Shown one piece after another: positions 1 to 13,095 of a stretch of DNA of 64,000 nucleotides (position 1 is its first letter; each line of letters begins with the position of its first letter). The notes under the pieces are model-generated. The model saw nothing but the letters and a program-made list of their open reading frames with translations, was not told the DNA's origin and made no database searches. The stretch is taken from positions 1,282,001-1,346,000 of the forward strand of contig JAINUG010000192.1 in the NCBI GenBank assembly GCA_029706075.1. Direction: 5' to 3'. A program made the translations under genes and the position numbers. Origin of the DNA: Aldrovandia affinis. Lineage: Eukaryota; Chordata; Actinopteri; Notacanthiformes; Halosauridae.

Positions 1-506
1 AGATATTTTTTAGGCCTTGCAGGCCCTGATGGCCCACCACTGATGTAATGTAATGTAACATTAGTGGTGTTAAGGCAGCCTAGTTTACTTAACACAGTAG
101 TTAAGCTAGTTAGCTAGCTAGCCAAATTGATGAAACATATCTTGAATCCTCCCTCACTTCTGGAAAGCCTGTCTCGGTCTCTTCATCATTGGTCTCCCAT
201 CTTCCCCTCAACTTGGTTAAAAAAACAGATGGTACTGCTGCGGGTTTTAAGACCTGGGAGATTCTCATTTCCATCTTGAACATGCTCATCAGGGTATTCT
301 TCAAAATGATCTGCAGCGAAATGCTCACTACAAATATAGCTAGGTGTGTTATCTCTCACTGACCACGGTACACCCATTTTCCCCATGTTTTCTTCATCTT
401 TTCATTATTTATGGGGAACCTGTGGACATTTATCCCCTTTTCCTGATTTGCCAAATTATAGCAGCTAGCCACCAGACAATTTTAATAGTATTAACACTTT
501 GTTGTA

Positions 507-557
507 CGTCGCTCTGGATAAGAGCGTCTGCCAAATGCCTGTAATGTAATGTAATGT
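507..557 (+). mobile_element. L2/SINE 3' tail with (TGTAA)n
   Basis: GTCGCTCTGGATAAGAGCGT followed by CTGCCAAATGCC and TGTAATGTAATGTAATG. This is the 3' end shared by UnaL2-type LINEs and their SINEs. No body is recognisable upstream. Confidence 0.75.
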
Positions 558-1794
558 ATTTTGCACAACTCCTCTCTCTATCCTTGTATTGGCTCCAGTT
601 AGTTTTATCCACAGCAAATGGTTGACTGTATGTCATGGAATGTTGGCAAAAATAGAACATAATTTTAAATAAAAAATCGTTTTTATGTTTTTTGTGTGTA
701 GATTTGTCACATGTCACAATCTTTATGGACACTTGTTTGTTTTATTTCTGCAAAGTTGTTACGAAAGTGTCAGGTGCCCTATAAGTGCTGAGTAACAATG
801 AAAACCAACAGACCAGGTGGCTCTCCAGGACCACTGTTCAAGAGGTAATTATCAGTTTATATCGTTTTTTATCGTATTAACATATGACATTTGTATGTTG
901 ACGAGATGCCATGGGCGGAAAAACAAACTGCAGCCTGCTGAACTTATGCAGGCACCAGTGGTCCCTTTATATATTCCTGTGTATATCATGAATAGCAGGA
1001 GAATAGACGGATGGAAAGGAAATAATAAATAGCTAGCCATGCTTTGACATTTTTAACACCTATGCCCACCCCCACAAAGTAGGTAGTCTCACCCCAAGTG
1101 AAAAATCGTGGTCACAACGCAGAAGCCCACACCAGTGCTCATGTGACTGGTCACTGGCTCAAATCTACAACAGCCCCTGCAACAGACAGCATCAACTCCC
1201 TACATACAATGTCATTTTATGGCCTCAAGACTATTTCGCTTTTTTTTTTTGTTGAAAGAGGTAAACTGCACTTCAGGACATTTGTACTGCTTGTCTCGTT
1301 CATCGTGCATATATACATGATTATACTCTGTTGCATAAGCCAATACAAATCTATTTTCATTGGAGTGGAACACTTGTGCACTGTCATTCCACTCCACCTG
1401 AACAGGTCTGTTCCATCACTGCCTGGCTCAGGGGAATGTCATTCAATTCTGAAGGCTTGGCATGCTCATATATTCTAAGCAAAACATTTCTTAGTGTATC
1501 CAATATAATCATCATATATTTTCCCTTTTGGGTTTGCTTAGAATTAATTAACACAGGAATGACAAAATTACATCTTGTTTTTGCTTGAAAAAAAAACGTT
1601 ACAGAATCTGTCTTAAGAGATCTGGTTTTCTGTCCACTAAGCTGAAGATATTTGTTTTAACGAGAATGTTCCTCTCGCCAGTCACAATACCCCAAGGACT
1701 GTCTTCCTCAATAACACAGAACATGTAATTATTTATTTTATTGTCTTTTTCCCCACTAAGTGCTTTCAATGTTCACAAAAAAATCATTACAGTC

Positions 1795-2090
1795 AGAGAC
1801 GGACTGGCTATTGGGAGGTCTGAGAGATTTCCGGTGAGCCGGACTGACTTGGGCCAGCCGGTTTTGTAAAAAAAACAAAAAACACAGAAGAAGAACAAAG
1901 TACTACAGACCACTGCCCATGATTAATGCTGTGATGGGTCTATTGAAAATATATTTGCATGGAATACAGGGCTGTCTCTCCCTCCCTACAAACACAGCAC
2001 CAGCACACTAGTTTGGATTATACTGGGCCAGCTCAATATTTCAGGGGGGGGTGAGGATCGACTGCTCCCAAATTGGACTGGCCTTTTTTT
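1795..2090. mobile_element. possible interspersed repeat with GGACTGGC ends
   Basis: AGACGGACTGGCTATTGGGA followed by GTGAGCCGGACTGACTTGGG resembles a high-copy fish repeat with GGACGGACTGGCC... and GTGGGCC blocks. TTGGACTGGCC recurs at about 2072. Family uncertain. Confidence 0.35.
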
Positions 2091-3849
2091 TCTCTTCTTA
2101 TAAGTGATTGGTCAGTGGCCACGCATCCTAAGAGCTCTCATGATCCTCATCTTGTGTTTTAGGCTGCGCCCCCAAGTGGAATGCTGTGCCAACCCCCGAC
2201 CCCCAAATACATGCCTGGTGAATTGCATGTCATTTTGATAATGTACATAAATGGATGTTATATAAATGGATACAAAAAATTGTTTTTTAAATAAAAAATG
2301 ATTGTATTGTTAAAAATACAATATGGGGTTTCCCCTTTCAAATATATATTTTTAAAGCTGCTGTTTTATACATATTGATTCTGAAGGAAATTATAACAAT
2401 ACTGCTGTATGAATTTGGACAAGAAACATAAAAAAGAACATATTGAGATTTATTGAAATGCAGATAAAGGCTCGGAATCTTCTTCAATCGGAATCTTATT
2501 CTAACCATGGAGAAGGACAAGAGTGGGAGCTCAGCTATTGCTGAGACTGATCAGAATACAATCAATAAATTAATTTAAATGTTATTGCCATGATCAACCA
2601 CATTTACTGTTAGTATTTCAGGGTATTCATAATCCATAACAGTTTTGGGATCAGAGCTGCTATGAAAGCAAACGCTAATGTGTCATTCACTGTAAAATGT
2701 CTTGATGTAATCCATTCCACAACCCATAAAGAATACTTATTGCACCGTAACTTTAAAATGTTAAATAAAAAAATTATGTTCAAAGGCTTTACAAATGCTA
2801 TACAACCGTGGGTTTCTACATACTCTTGCCATTAAATTGGTCTGAGGTGGGCTTGGAAATCTACAGATGGTTATTGAGAGAAAGTATAATTAGTTTAATA
2901 AGTGCAGATTGCTGTTCCGCATTAGTAAATATGCAATATGGCTGCTTGTCAACCTAATTGTGTGCTGCCTTAATGTTATTTTGTTTTATTTATTTTCATA
3001 TGCACTCCACTTTCTCACAGAGTTTCAGTGGCCATGTTGTTTTCCAATGATCTATTTTCAGAGGTCATCAAAAATAATCAGATCAATCTAATGAAGGACA
3101 TGCGAACAATCCCCTGTGTGAATTAGAGAATGAAATACAGGTAAGGTTGACAGAGATATCTGTCTAATTCCCCCAAACCTGAGTTTACTTTACACATCCA
3201 TTAATACATAGGTATAACAGTGGGCATAGGAATGATATTTTAAATTAGTTTAAAATGGGAGCATGAATTGGACACAGCCTCAGGGCATTCATAACCTCCA
3301 GTGTTATCAGCATGCCAAATAGAAGATTATAATTCGAATACTTCTAATAAGGCTCATTCTAATTTACCGCAAGTAGAACAGCTACGGTCAGCACATGCCG
3401 TGCTTAATTCTGCAGTGGTCTCTGGCACAAGTGAGAGCTGGATTTAAAAACCAAACATATTCCACTTGTCATTTTGCCTGTCCGTTGACTGAGATCGGAG
3501 CGGGTGGGATGGTGCCAGTGTTTGACCCAGGCCAGAGAGGTGGTGGGCAGAACTACAAATTTTCCTTGGTGAAAAGTAATGTCTTCCATTGGCATTTCTT
3601 CCAATGCAATTTCACAGCGTCTTGTCAGGCAATCGGGTTGCATTAGAGGGCCTGCCGCTTTGAGGGCAAAAGTGTGACTTTGAAAGATGTGGTTGGCTCA
3701 CCCTGAACTCCATCTAGGAGCCCCTTGTCACGACATCAAGGGACAGCAGGTTCACTGTAGACTGATAAGAGGTGACATCAGCTGTCATGGATGAGCAATC
3801 AAGGACGTGCTTGTGTGTGCGTGTGTCTGTGTTTGTGTGTGTCTGTCTG

Positions 3850-3852
<3 letters not shown>

Positions 3853-3904
<52 letters not shown>
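3853..3904. repeat. (GT)26 microsatellite
   Basis: Uninterrupted GT run within a wider GT-rich tract (about 3805-3960). Confidence 0.98.
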
Positions 3905-3907
<3 letters not shown>

Positions 3908-4315
3908 GGTATGTGTCTGTGTGAGTATGTTTGTGTGGTTGTGTGTGGGAGAATGAGTGTCGTTCAGCTGAACCTCAGGAACTCTGTAATTCAACTATGA
4001 GTCTCTCTTGGTTTGGCTTTTGCATGAACTCTCTCTGGAATTTGCAGACACGGTGGAACCGAGCAGTCAGAGCCCGACATAAAAAGTATGTTCACGGATC
4101 CATTGTTCTATTTGGTACTGTGCTACAAGGATTGCCGCACAGTCTTATAAATCAAAATGAGCTTACCTCTTCCCCAATATACAGTTAATAAAGTTTAACA
4201 CAAACTAGACAACGTAGCCTTGCATAATCTTGTGATCCCATTCGAAACTCGACCGATTAAAGTCTTTTTTCATTTCTCAAATCTAAAACTACTGTGAATC
4301 AATAGTATTGATTTA

Positions 4316-5218
4316 CAGGGGGTAGACAAAATAATGGAAACAGCAAATGAAAAATTTAAAAATGATGACATATGCCAAACAAGGAACAACTGTCGATGCT
4401 CACCAACAGGGATAGATAAACACTTCACAGGACAGTGCTAAAAACCATAAAGCAACAGCCTCAAAAATAACCACAGAACTGAATCTACACCTCCATGACC
4501 CAGTCTCAACAAAACTGTATGTTGTCAGCTTCATAAAGGTGATATTTATGGCCAGAGTGTCATTCAAAAACTGCTTGTAACCAAGGCCAATGCGCAATAA
4601 CACATAATGAACACAAAATCCAGACTTCTGAGCAGTGGAAGAAAGTAATATGATCTGATGAGTCTTCTTTTATTATTTTTCCTACATCTGGACGGGTTTG
4701 TGTTTGGAGAAAGCCAAAGGAAGCCTTCAACCCACATTGCCTGTTCCCAACTGTTAAACTCTGTTATGGTATGGGCAGCTATCTCGTGGGAGCCATTTAT
4801 TACTCTGCATGGTACAATTATGGCTAAGGAATACAAAGCCATTTGTGTTTCATATAGCTACCAAGTGAATCCTATTGTGCAAACACCTCAAGATGTTCCC
4901 ATATTCCAAGACAATAATGCCCCCATACATGCTGCTAAATGGATTCAAGAGTAGTTTCTTGACTTAAGGGTGAAGTCGAACACCCTCCATAGCCTCCCGA
5001 ATAACCAGATCTAAACATCATTTAACCTTTATGAATTTCTGGAACGTAGAGTCGAGTAGATTTCCACCACCTTCATCTCTCTGGAGGCTTTGCTTATTGA
5101 AGAATGGTTCAATATCCCACTTCAAGAAGGAAATATCCTATGAAACAATTAAAAATAGTACGTTAGTTAATCAATCTTAATATATTTTAAGGTGTTTCTG
5201 TTATTCTGTCTACCCATG
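4316..5218 (+). mobile_element. Tc1/mariner-type transposon with both ends
   Basis: The inverted ends are GGGTAGACAAAATAATGGAA on the left and GGGTAGACAGAATAACAGAA (reverse complement) on the right, flanked by TA. The internal frame at 4658-4954 encodes SVMVWAAISW, a HG.I..EY block and PIFQDNNAPIHAAKWIQE, typical of Tc1 transposase catalytic sequence. Length is about 900 bp. The transposase is interrupted by stops and its N-terminus is not readable, so it is inactive. Confidence 0.87.
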
Positions 5219-6420
5219 TATATATTAGGATAGGGAAAATTCTCAGCTTTAAGTATGTGTAACTGTTGTAAACCATTGAGTTGGGCATTTTTTGCTACTA
5301 GGCTACTAGTTTACCACGTGACCTATAAGAAAAGAATGACAGACTAGCTAGCTAGCATTGGCTGCAGCCTCCATTGTTGGATCAAACACCAGACTAATCA
5401 AAACATTCCAAAGCCCGTCACAAAGTGCCACTGTTCTTAATTGAAACAACAGCTTGACTTGAAAATAGCACAGTAAATACTCAACAAAATTGTTAAAAAA
5501 ATGTATTTTTGGGTTTAGTTTGTATCATTAGTCTAGATGTTCCCTCTGATAACGTTATCATTGTCTGAGTAACATTGACTTACGTCATCTCAAAACGACT
5601 GATTTCAGACATTGTTTTGAACTTTAAAAATGTACCATCCTCCCTACCTGAAGATGAAGAGGAAGAAGAAAAATATGAAGAACTGCAGGTGAGGAATATT
5701 TCCTGTACAAATAAACCAATCAGATCCTTGAAATGCACAACAAATTTCCAGACAGTCATGTCCCAGGTAAATACTTCTATAGTAAACTCATTAAAATTAT
5801 ATTCATTATCAATATATATAACTTATTTTTTATAGCTGTTCAGCTAACATCAGACATCATCAACTTCAGAAACAACAAACAGAACATATACTGTGTAGTG
5901 TATGGTTGTATTTTTAGTTATGTCTCCCTTCACGTATTTGTGTTTATGTAATACCTCACAGAGTTTGATTGCGTGTTATAATGGACATGTGTGGAAAATA
6001 GCCCAGAGGTCTGTGTGGGCCTGCTTGCGTGTTTCATCTGACAAGCAAGAAAACAAACTGCCTCTGTAGTTCTTTTTCATTGATGTTTTTATCGAATGAA
6101 AGGGAATGTTTTAAAGACTGAAGCACGGCTTGTTTTGATAAGGCCCCCAAGGCTTTGCTTAGCACTCTGGACGGCCAGGCTAGTGAGATGCGGGATCCTA
6201 TCTCCATACAGCGCCTGCACAGGGGGCTTGTTCTCCTGCGTATGAACTGCTCCCCCTTCTCCAACACGCTGTGATTAATGCTCTGTTTATATTTGTCATA
6301 AAATCTGAATCTCCCTTTTTTAAACCATAATAAATGGTTTTAATAAAATAGATTTCTGCTGTAATGGATGTTTGAAAGCATGTGGTAAGTCAAAGACGTA
6401 TGCAGTACTGCACGTCATGA

Positions 6421-6830
6421 TGTTGGCTGAGGATGATTCAGTCTTTGCTGTGCATGGAGGACTACTTGTGTGTTGGCTGAGGATGATTCAGTCTGTGCTG
6501 TGCTTGGAGGACTACTTGTATGTTGGCTGAGGATGATTCAGTCTGTGCTGTGCTTGGAGGACTACTTGTGTGTTGGCTAAGGATGATTAGGTCTGTGCTG
6601 TGCTTGGAGGACTACTTATGCGTTGGCTGAGGATGATTCAGTCTGTGCTGTGGTTGGAGGACTACTTGTGTGTTGGCTGAGGATGATTCAGTCTGTGCTG
6701 GATTGATTGGCAGGTCTGTGCTGTGCTTGGAGGACTACTTATGCGTTGGCTGAGGATGATTCAGTCTGTGTGTGCTGTGGTTGGAGGACTACTTGTGTGT
6801 TGGCTAAGGATGATTCATTCTGTGCTGTGT
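6421..6830. repeat. 50-bp minisatellite, about 8 copies
   Basis: The unit begins GTTGGCTGAGGATGATTCAG and continues TCTGTGCTGTGCTTGGAGGACTACTTGT-like (written here in two pieces: TCTGTGCTGTGCTTGGAGG, ACTACTTGT). One unit near 6700 is irregular. Intergenic. Confidence 0.93.
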
Positions 6831-7237
6831 GGACAGGTCTCTGTCCCTGCATGGGAATGTTCATCTAAGGGAAAAGGGCATGCTAGTTCCCTGGGGGCTG
6901 AGGTGAGGTTATGAAGAGTATTGAATTTTGTTTGAAAAAAGGCCTTCATTAATCATTTACAGTGCCTTCATTAACATGTAATAGCATCGATATAAATCAT
7001 TCTTGAGTAAGTGCAATGCTTTATGGAGAATGACTCAGCACATTCTGTGTAAAATGCTTTGCTCTAACGTGACATGAGGTCACTTATCTGACTTTGAAGT
7101 GTACGAATGATTTACAAAGACGTTGTTTTAATAAAGGCATTATAGATTCTTCATGAAGGCTTTAGGAATACACACTTTGTGGAACATGTGAGCCAAAAAT
7201 ATTTTGGACAAGCATTAGGACCGTTTACAAATTTCAA

Positions 7238-7290
7238 CACATTACATTCTTTCAGCAGACACTCTTATCTACAGTAACCTACAACGCAGG
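7238..7290 (-). mobile_element. degraded L2/SINE 3' tail
   Basis: ACATTACATTCTTTCAGCAG followed by ACACTCTTATCTACAG resembles the reversed hairpin tail, more diverged than the other copies. Confidence 0.5.
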
Positions 7291-7299
7291 AGAATATAA

Positions 7300-7612
7300 T
7301 AGCATCTACATGAGTTATATAAAAACGGTTGGAGGTAGGACATTCTATTTTAGAGCTCCTTTTCTATGGAATAGCCTCCCCATCTCTATTAGGGAGGCTG
7401 ATTCCACTAATCCAGACTCAAAACATACTTATTCACTAAATTGTATGGCTGAGTTTGGCGTACATATGTGCACGCACACACATACATACACATACACAGT
7501 TTTTTCAATTATATTAATTTGAATAAATTTTAGTTTCAGCTTTTCTTTTCTTTTGCTTTTCTGTTAAGCACTTTGAGACCGCTCTGCGATGAAAAGTGCT
7601 ATATAAATGAGG

Positions 7613-7654
<42 letters not shown>
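7300..7654 (+). mobile_element. L2/Rex-type LINE 3' end with (ATT)n
   Basis: The short frame GGRTFYFRAPFLWNSLPISI matches the C-terminal end of fish LINE ORF2 proteins (APxLWNSLPxSIR). The 3' end CTTTGAGACCGCTCTGCGAT plus GAAAAGTGCTATATAAATGA runs into a (TTA)n tail (7614-7652). Confidence 0.75.
7614..7652. repeat. (ATT)13 microsatellite
   Basis: Perfect TTA/ATT run forming the tail of the LINE 3' end at 7300-7654. Confidence 0.97.
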
Positions 7655-7655
<1 letters not shown>

Positions 7656-7859
7656 GAGCAACGGTGACATAGATCTGGCTAACAACACTCCCAGATCAGT
7701 GAGAGTATATATATATATGCCATTAAGGCACAGAGCTAACTATGCCTATCCTATAGCCATGTCTCAAATCGTAAACACATGCAGACACTTCCAATACCAC
7801 AAAATATAATGCGTAGAGCAGCCAAATAGATCAATCACCTGGATTCGTAAAGTGCTCAG

Positions 7860-8265
7860 GGGTGGTGGGTTGGAGTGGAGCAAAGATGCAGTCTGAAGAG
7901 GTAGGTCTTTAGTCTTCATTTTTATCAGTCTTTATCAGATGGGAAGTGATTCTGCTGCCTTGACCACCGTGGGAATTTCCACCACTGAGGGGCCAGAACA
8001 GATAGGCGATGTGGCTGGGAAGAGTGACCACAGAGGGAAGAGAGAGCCAGTCGCCCTCTGGCCAGCGTGTGTGAGTTGAAAATTAATTGGAGGTATGGTG
8101 GAGCTGGTCCACCCTTTTTCACTTACCAGTATATGTGGTCCCAGTTTGGCTGCCAAGCACAAAGAACCAGTTTGTTTTGACCTTTATGTGCATTGGAACA
8201 GGTAGCCAATGAAGTGAGGCAAGGATGGGTGTGGCATGGGAATACTTGGCAAGGTTGTGCAAATT
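7860..8265 (-). mobile_element. L2-clade LINE fragment
   Basis: The minus strand encodes HATPILASLHWLPVPMHIK, the conserved PVLASLHWLPV block of L2-clade ORF2. Adjacent 3' sequence is consistent with the same family. Stops and frameshifts are present. Confidence 0.6.
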
Positions 8266-10817
8266 ATATTGACCTGATTGAACTTCACTTCTCACACTTG
8301 AACAAGGTTGTTTTAAACCGGATGGAAAAAAAACATAGACCATTGAGTTTCCTCTGAGGAAAGACTTTTAAGCTCCAAAAGTGCTTAAAAATCTAAGTAA
8401 CCCAGTATTATAGAACATGAGCATAATGCCACTCCTTAACTGTCAAAAGGCTTTCTAAAGAACAAGAATAATGTGGAAAGCATAGTTTTGATATTTTTTC
8501 AAAACTGGAAGAAAAAAATAAATGCTTTCTACACACAGTGACAACATTATCAGCTTAGAATTGTATGCATGTTGCATGTATGACTGATATTGCATTACCA
8601 CAGTGGGGGACATTAGCATGCGTTTGGAGTCCTGACAAGTTGGTGACAGTGGAGTTCAGTGGCAGCTCATAGCTCTCCAGAGACAGAAGCAGAAATCAAT
8701 AACCACTTTTGTATTCCTGGCCAAATAAAGTGCTACCTCTTTCTGATGTTGTATCACCATTTCAAACTAAATCTATTGCCATGGCTTCTGGGCATGTACT
8801 ACAGAAAGTGTAAATCTGTTTTTACTTTGGTCTGAACTCATGCTTTAGCAAGTGTAGAAATACACTCTGTCAAGACTATTACAGAAAAATATTTCGTGAA
8901 ATGCAGGAAACATCCCCTGTGCATCATGGGTGAGATGTTATATCACATATTCCATAACTGGAAGACTATATAAAATAGTAAATTTACTTGGTAATTTTCC
9001 AGGTAATATTTCTAGTCGTTGTGGTGGGACAGGATTGGCCCCATGCTTTTCATGAACTCATATGATTCTCATATTTTGTTGACCAGAAATTGACAGGATC
9101 CAAGTAATTTAATTTTCCACATCTAATAAGGCATTGGCAAACATGGCATGTATATAACATTAATTCCTTTTGGTTTAATGCCTTGGACTCAAAAGCAAAC
9201 AAATTTACGAGGAATATAATCAATATTTAATAAAAAAATGCAATCTTCAAATAAAAACTAATTTCATGGCTGAAAATGTCATGGCTTATAAAAGTGTATG
9301 AATTTAATCCATCTTCCTGGCTTGCTACTTCAAGATAATATGCAGATAAATATGTGTGTAGCTTATGAAAATGTATTTCAAATACATATACCCTGGCAAG
9401 CATATGTTTAAAGATACTGTATGTATGTTTTTCCAGAATATTTTTTTAGTGGAAATATTGTATTTATTAAGGTTTTTTCTGCTGTCTTGATATTGCAAGG
9501 CTATTTCCTACTTTACAAGGTGTTTAAAAAATGAATTCATTTCTGCTCAATATGGTTTAAGAATAAAATCTACTTCGCATTCCGTTATTCTCCAAAAGGT
9601 GAAGTTACCTGTCAGTGGCTGAGGAAGGGGTGGAAGGAAAAGGCTGCAGTGATGAGACGGCCCTACTAATACAATTGGGCATACCAGGTTGGCAGAAAAG
9701 AAAAGAGTGGGTAAAAATTGGCAAGAGAAAAAATATATATGTGCATAAAAAAATGTATATAAATGTTTCCATCAAGCCATGAAGGTATTGCACGCTGGAT
9801 CATTTTACAAATTCAGTGGAGCGTCGATGCACGGTATTCTACATCTGAAGCCAGTGTTATGAGAAAGTTTTAGTGCCACTGACCTGAAAGTACCTAAGGC
9901 TGAGCTTCAAATTGAGATTATGGAAAATGACCTACAGAAGCAGAAAGTAAGCAGCTGGTTTCAGAAAGAGGCGTAAAAGCGCATTCTCCTCTGGTTCTTA
10001 CATTAAACAAGTCCTTTGAGGAGAAATGCTGTCTTTCAAAATTTTCCTCAAAGCCCTACTGCTGTTTTCTCCTGCTCACGGTACTCCTGGGGTACTCTGG
10101 GATCTTTTGAGGTAACATTCGGTTTATTTCAATGCCTTTTCACGAAGTTTGATGCTATCCATGACCTTAACTTATTTTCTTTTTTTTTAATACATGCTTG
10201 CTATTGAAACAGCAAAAGGGAGTCGTTGATGTAACATTTCTTTAAGGAAATTAAATGAAATCTACACTGAGTTTCCATTTACGGTGGAAATGAGCCTGTT
10301 CCCTGGGAGCTGGCTTGCATCAGCAGTGTGAACTGGGAGGCTGTGGGTTCAGATATTATAATTCCAGAGACATTGCCAGGACAAAATTCACCAAGGACAA
10401 AAAAGTTATTTTTATAGGTTTAGGTTTTACCGGCCAGAACCTGTCTCCTTCTCCTGACCCCTCTCAGAAACCCTTTGTGCCGTTTTTGTCTGGATAGTTG
10501 CAATGGCACTTTGGAGGTTTTATGGATTGATACGGCAGGCTTTTCTGTCAGTTCCTCTGTATTTTCTCCTCTCTATCTTATTCTTCCAGGCTACTTGATC
10601 TCTAATTGCACCGGTACCATTTCCTCACCCTATTTTTAGAGTTTAGTGCATTATGACAGGAAAAGCACTTTGTATCAATCAAAGAGATTTCCCTGACAGA
10701 GGTGGCTGTGTCCGTCCCACACAGTAAATGTGTTTTATGTAAGAGCGATGTCACAGCCTCTGTCAAGAATACAGAAACAGGAAAAAGGTTCTACTTCTTC
10801 TCAACTTACAACTCCCA

Positions 10818-10999
10818 GTAGAAGTAACGGTAGTAACAGTAGTAGGAGCCGAGGTAATAGTAGCAGTAGTAGTCATAGTATTAGTAGCAGTAATTTTTAG
10901 TTGTAATAGTAATAGTAGTAGCAGTAGTAGTAGTGGTAGTATTAATATAAATAATTTAAGTAGTGGTCGTAATAGTATCAGTAGCAGTAGTAGTAGTGG
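10818..10999. repeat. imperfect (AGT)n trinucleotide repeat
   Basis: AGTAGTAGT-rich with AGC, AAT and GGT variants. It abuts the probable solo LTR at 11002. Confidence 0.9.
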
Positions 11000-11001
11000 T
11001 A

Positions 11002-11449
11002 TCTGAGGGGTGGAGAGAGGAGTAGAGAGGGCTGGTCCCTCTCTTTAGTTTTGGCCAGTTCTGTTCACTACCACAGTCTGGGGAGTACTACAGGATCTTA
11101 GACAGGAGGGCCTCACATACCGGCATGCTCACCTGAGGCTGATTAGTATTCCGCACAGGTGTTGGCCATTAGCTTGGTTAGGCCCTTTATAAAAGCACAG
11201 ACTGCTATGCCAGGAGCAGGAGATTATTTGGACGTGGAAAAAGCGGGGCTGTGAAACTGTACGTTTGAATTCAATTTCCCTCCTATCATCTTCTGTTTAA
11301 TTTTTTTTTGTTACATTTTTTTGTTTTTTTTGTTATTGACGACCCTAGGAAGGGAGAATAAAATGGCCATTGGCCTCTTCGAACAGTTTTTAATGGTCTT
11401 CTTCCATCCACTCACCACCTGGTATGGTGATCACACCCACTGTGATACA
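11002..11449 (+). mobile_element. probable solo LTR (fossil)
   Basis: A 448-bp block with a TATA-like CCTTTATAAAAGCAC, a GAATAAAATGG polyadenylation signal and an end GTGATACA, flanked by perfect 5-bp direct repeats TGGTA (10997-11001 and 11450-11454). No internal retroelement region. The family is uncertain, probably gypsy-type. Confidence 0.6.
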
Positions 11450-11859
11450 TGGTAGTATTAGCAGCAATAATTGTATTAGTAGTTGTAATATTTATATAAA
11501 ATTGATCTTACCTCATTTTTAAAATGATGTTTTTGGTCTCTACTGATGACCAAAACTCTAGAATGCATTGCCAAGGTGGGCATTTTGAAAGGCAGTTTGG
11601 CATAGGGCTGTATCAAAATTGCCGTTCTATTTGTCTTGTATAAATACTCAAACTTTTTGACATGATATGTGAGAATGTAATTTTAAGTCCGGCATGAGAG
11701 TGATGTCATCCTGAGTCCCGAGCTGCAGCAGGTAGCGTGAGATGTGCATGTGTTCTGTCACAGCAGCCGTGGATGAGCCTGAAAATGCTCTGCCCACAAA
11801 GCATCTTTATGCGTTTCTTTTAATGCCTCCAGTGAGGCACCAATCACCTCGCCAGCCTT

Positions 11860-12740
11860 GCACAAACTCACAGAATGAAACTGTTGAATAGAATTTGCTG
11901 GCATCAAGGAGCCAAGTACCAGTTCCATGTGCCAGGAATTTCCCTATCTCAACTAAATTATGCTTATTTATTTGGATTAAAAGCCCAGAGGTGTCTGTAA
12001 AGATGTATCCTTTGGTGCATTTCCATCTTCTGCCACTTCTGATAGAATATTCAGAATCGCATCTTCACTGTCAACAATGCCCCTAGTCACATCAAAGTGA
12101 CTAGTCCATCGAATCTCAAACACATTTTTCAGTGTAGGAGCATTGTGCTGTTGTGAATGTAAGTGCCTATGGAAGAAGGCATGCAGTGAATTAGACAGCT
12201 CAACATTCTAGCACATGGCTCTCCCTGGATAGCATGAATTACCGCTAAGTGCAACTGCTGGTTGTGGCAATGTAAATATGAAATCTCCCTGCCAAGCTTC
12301 TTTTGCAACAGAGCTTGCACCCCACCTTTTATTCCACCCATGACAGCACTGGCGGATCACAGCACTGGCTGATAATGTTCTCAGAAGGTGTACCCACAAT
12401 CACACAGATGTTTAAGCATTTGTGTTGTCAGGTGTTCAGCATCTGAACTGTTGCAAATCAAGTGGACCAATAAAGTGCAGGTATAGAATTGCAGATGAAT
12501 CTAATCATAACAGATAGGTTCTCCACATTGCACCTATCTCTTGTTCCGTCACATTTAATGCAGAATCCAGCTTAATCTGTAGTTCAGTGTCCTTAGCTAG
12601 AGTGTACTCAAATAGCTGAAGGAAAAGTCAGGTGGATACATCGTCTACGGTCTGCTGACTGCCATCGCCCTGGCCACAAACAGTAAGCTCATTCACGGAT
12701 AAAAACTGCACAACTTCACCAATGGTTTTCACATTTTCAC
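11860..12740 (-). pseudogene. hAT-superfamily transposase remnant
   Basis: Minus-strand pieces read GGVQALLQKKLGREISYLHC followed by HNQQLHLAVIHAI, HNAPTLKNVFEIRWTSHFDV and EDAILNILSEVAED. This is the order of the catalytic/dimerisation region in hAT-like transposases of the ZMYM/THAP12-related type common in fish. Frames change several times and stops are frequent, so this is a dead DNA transposon. A hAT-like end, CAGGTGTCAAACTCATTCC at 13006-13024, may belong to it or to a separate short element. Confidence 0.72.
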
Positions 12741-13003
12741 CTATTTTTTCCACCTATTTTTTCTTTTCTCAAGTAAACATGCAATAGGCGCCCAGGTGAC
12801 TATCTTTTAAATACCGAATTTCAGTTCTTCATTTTTTCCTTGAACTTACATTATGTCCTTGGTGATTTGTTACTGGGAAGACTGTGTTTTAACTCCAAGC
12901 AAAAATTTCATCACAATCAACTCAACCCCATATACTTATACCCCACGCCTTTTGGGCCCACTTTACAATACATGTAAACCCATTCACACTTATACCTTAG
13001 TAC

Positions 13004-13095
13004 ACAGGTGTCAAACTCATTCCATCGAGGGTCGAGTGTATGCAGGGTTTTGTTGCAACCAATGCACTACACCAGGTGATTTCACTAATTAGCTC
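13004..13095. mobile_element. hAT-type terminal fragment
   Basis: ACAGGTGTCAAACTCATTCC and the following GGGTTTTGTTGCAACCAATG are the recognisable end of a widespread non-autonomous hAT family in fish. The opposite end was not found. Confidence 0.5.

Larger units (their letters stand above)
1..4315. other. intergenic, no gene seen
   Basis: Apart from the L2 tail at 507, the possible repeat at 1795 and the GT tract at 3853, this is AT-rich DNA with scattered homopolymers. No coding homology was recognised. Confidence 0.6.
5219..11859. other. intergenic, repeats only
   Basis: Outside the listed minisatellite, LINE ends, trinucleotide tract and solo LTR, the stretches 5219-6420, 6831-7237 and 8266-10817 show no gene or recognised element. 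They are AT-rich with only short frames. Confidence 0.6.

Noticed and set aside
3785-3994. His/Thr-rich minus frame
   Set aside because: It is the translation of the (GT)n tract.
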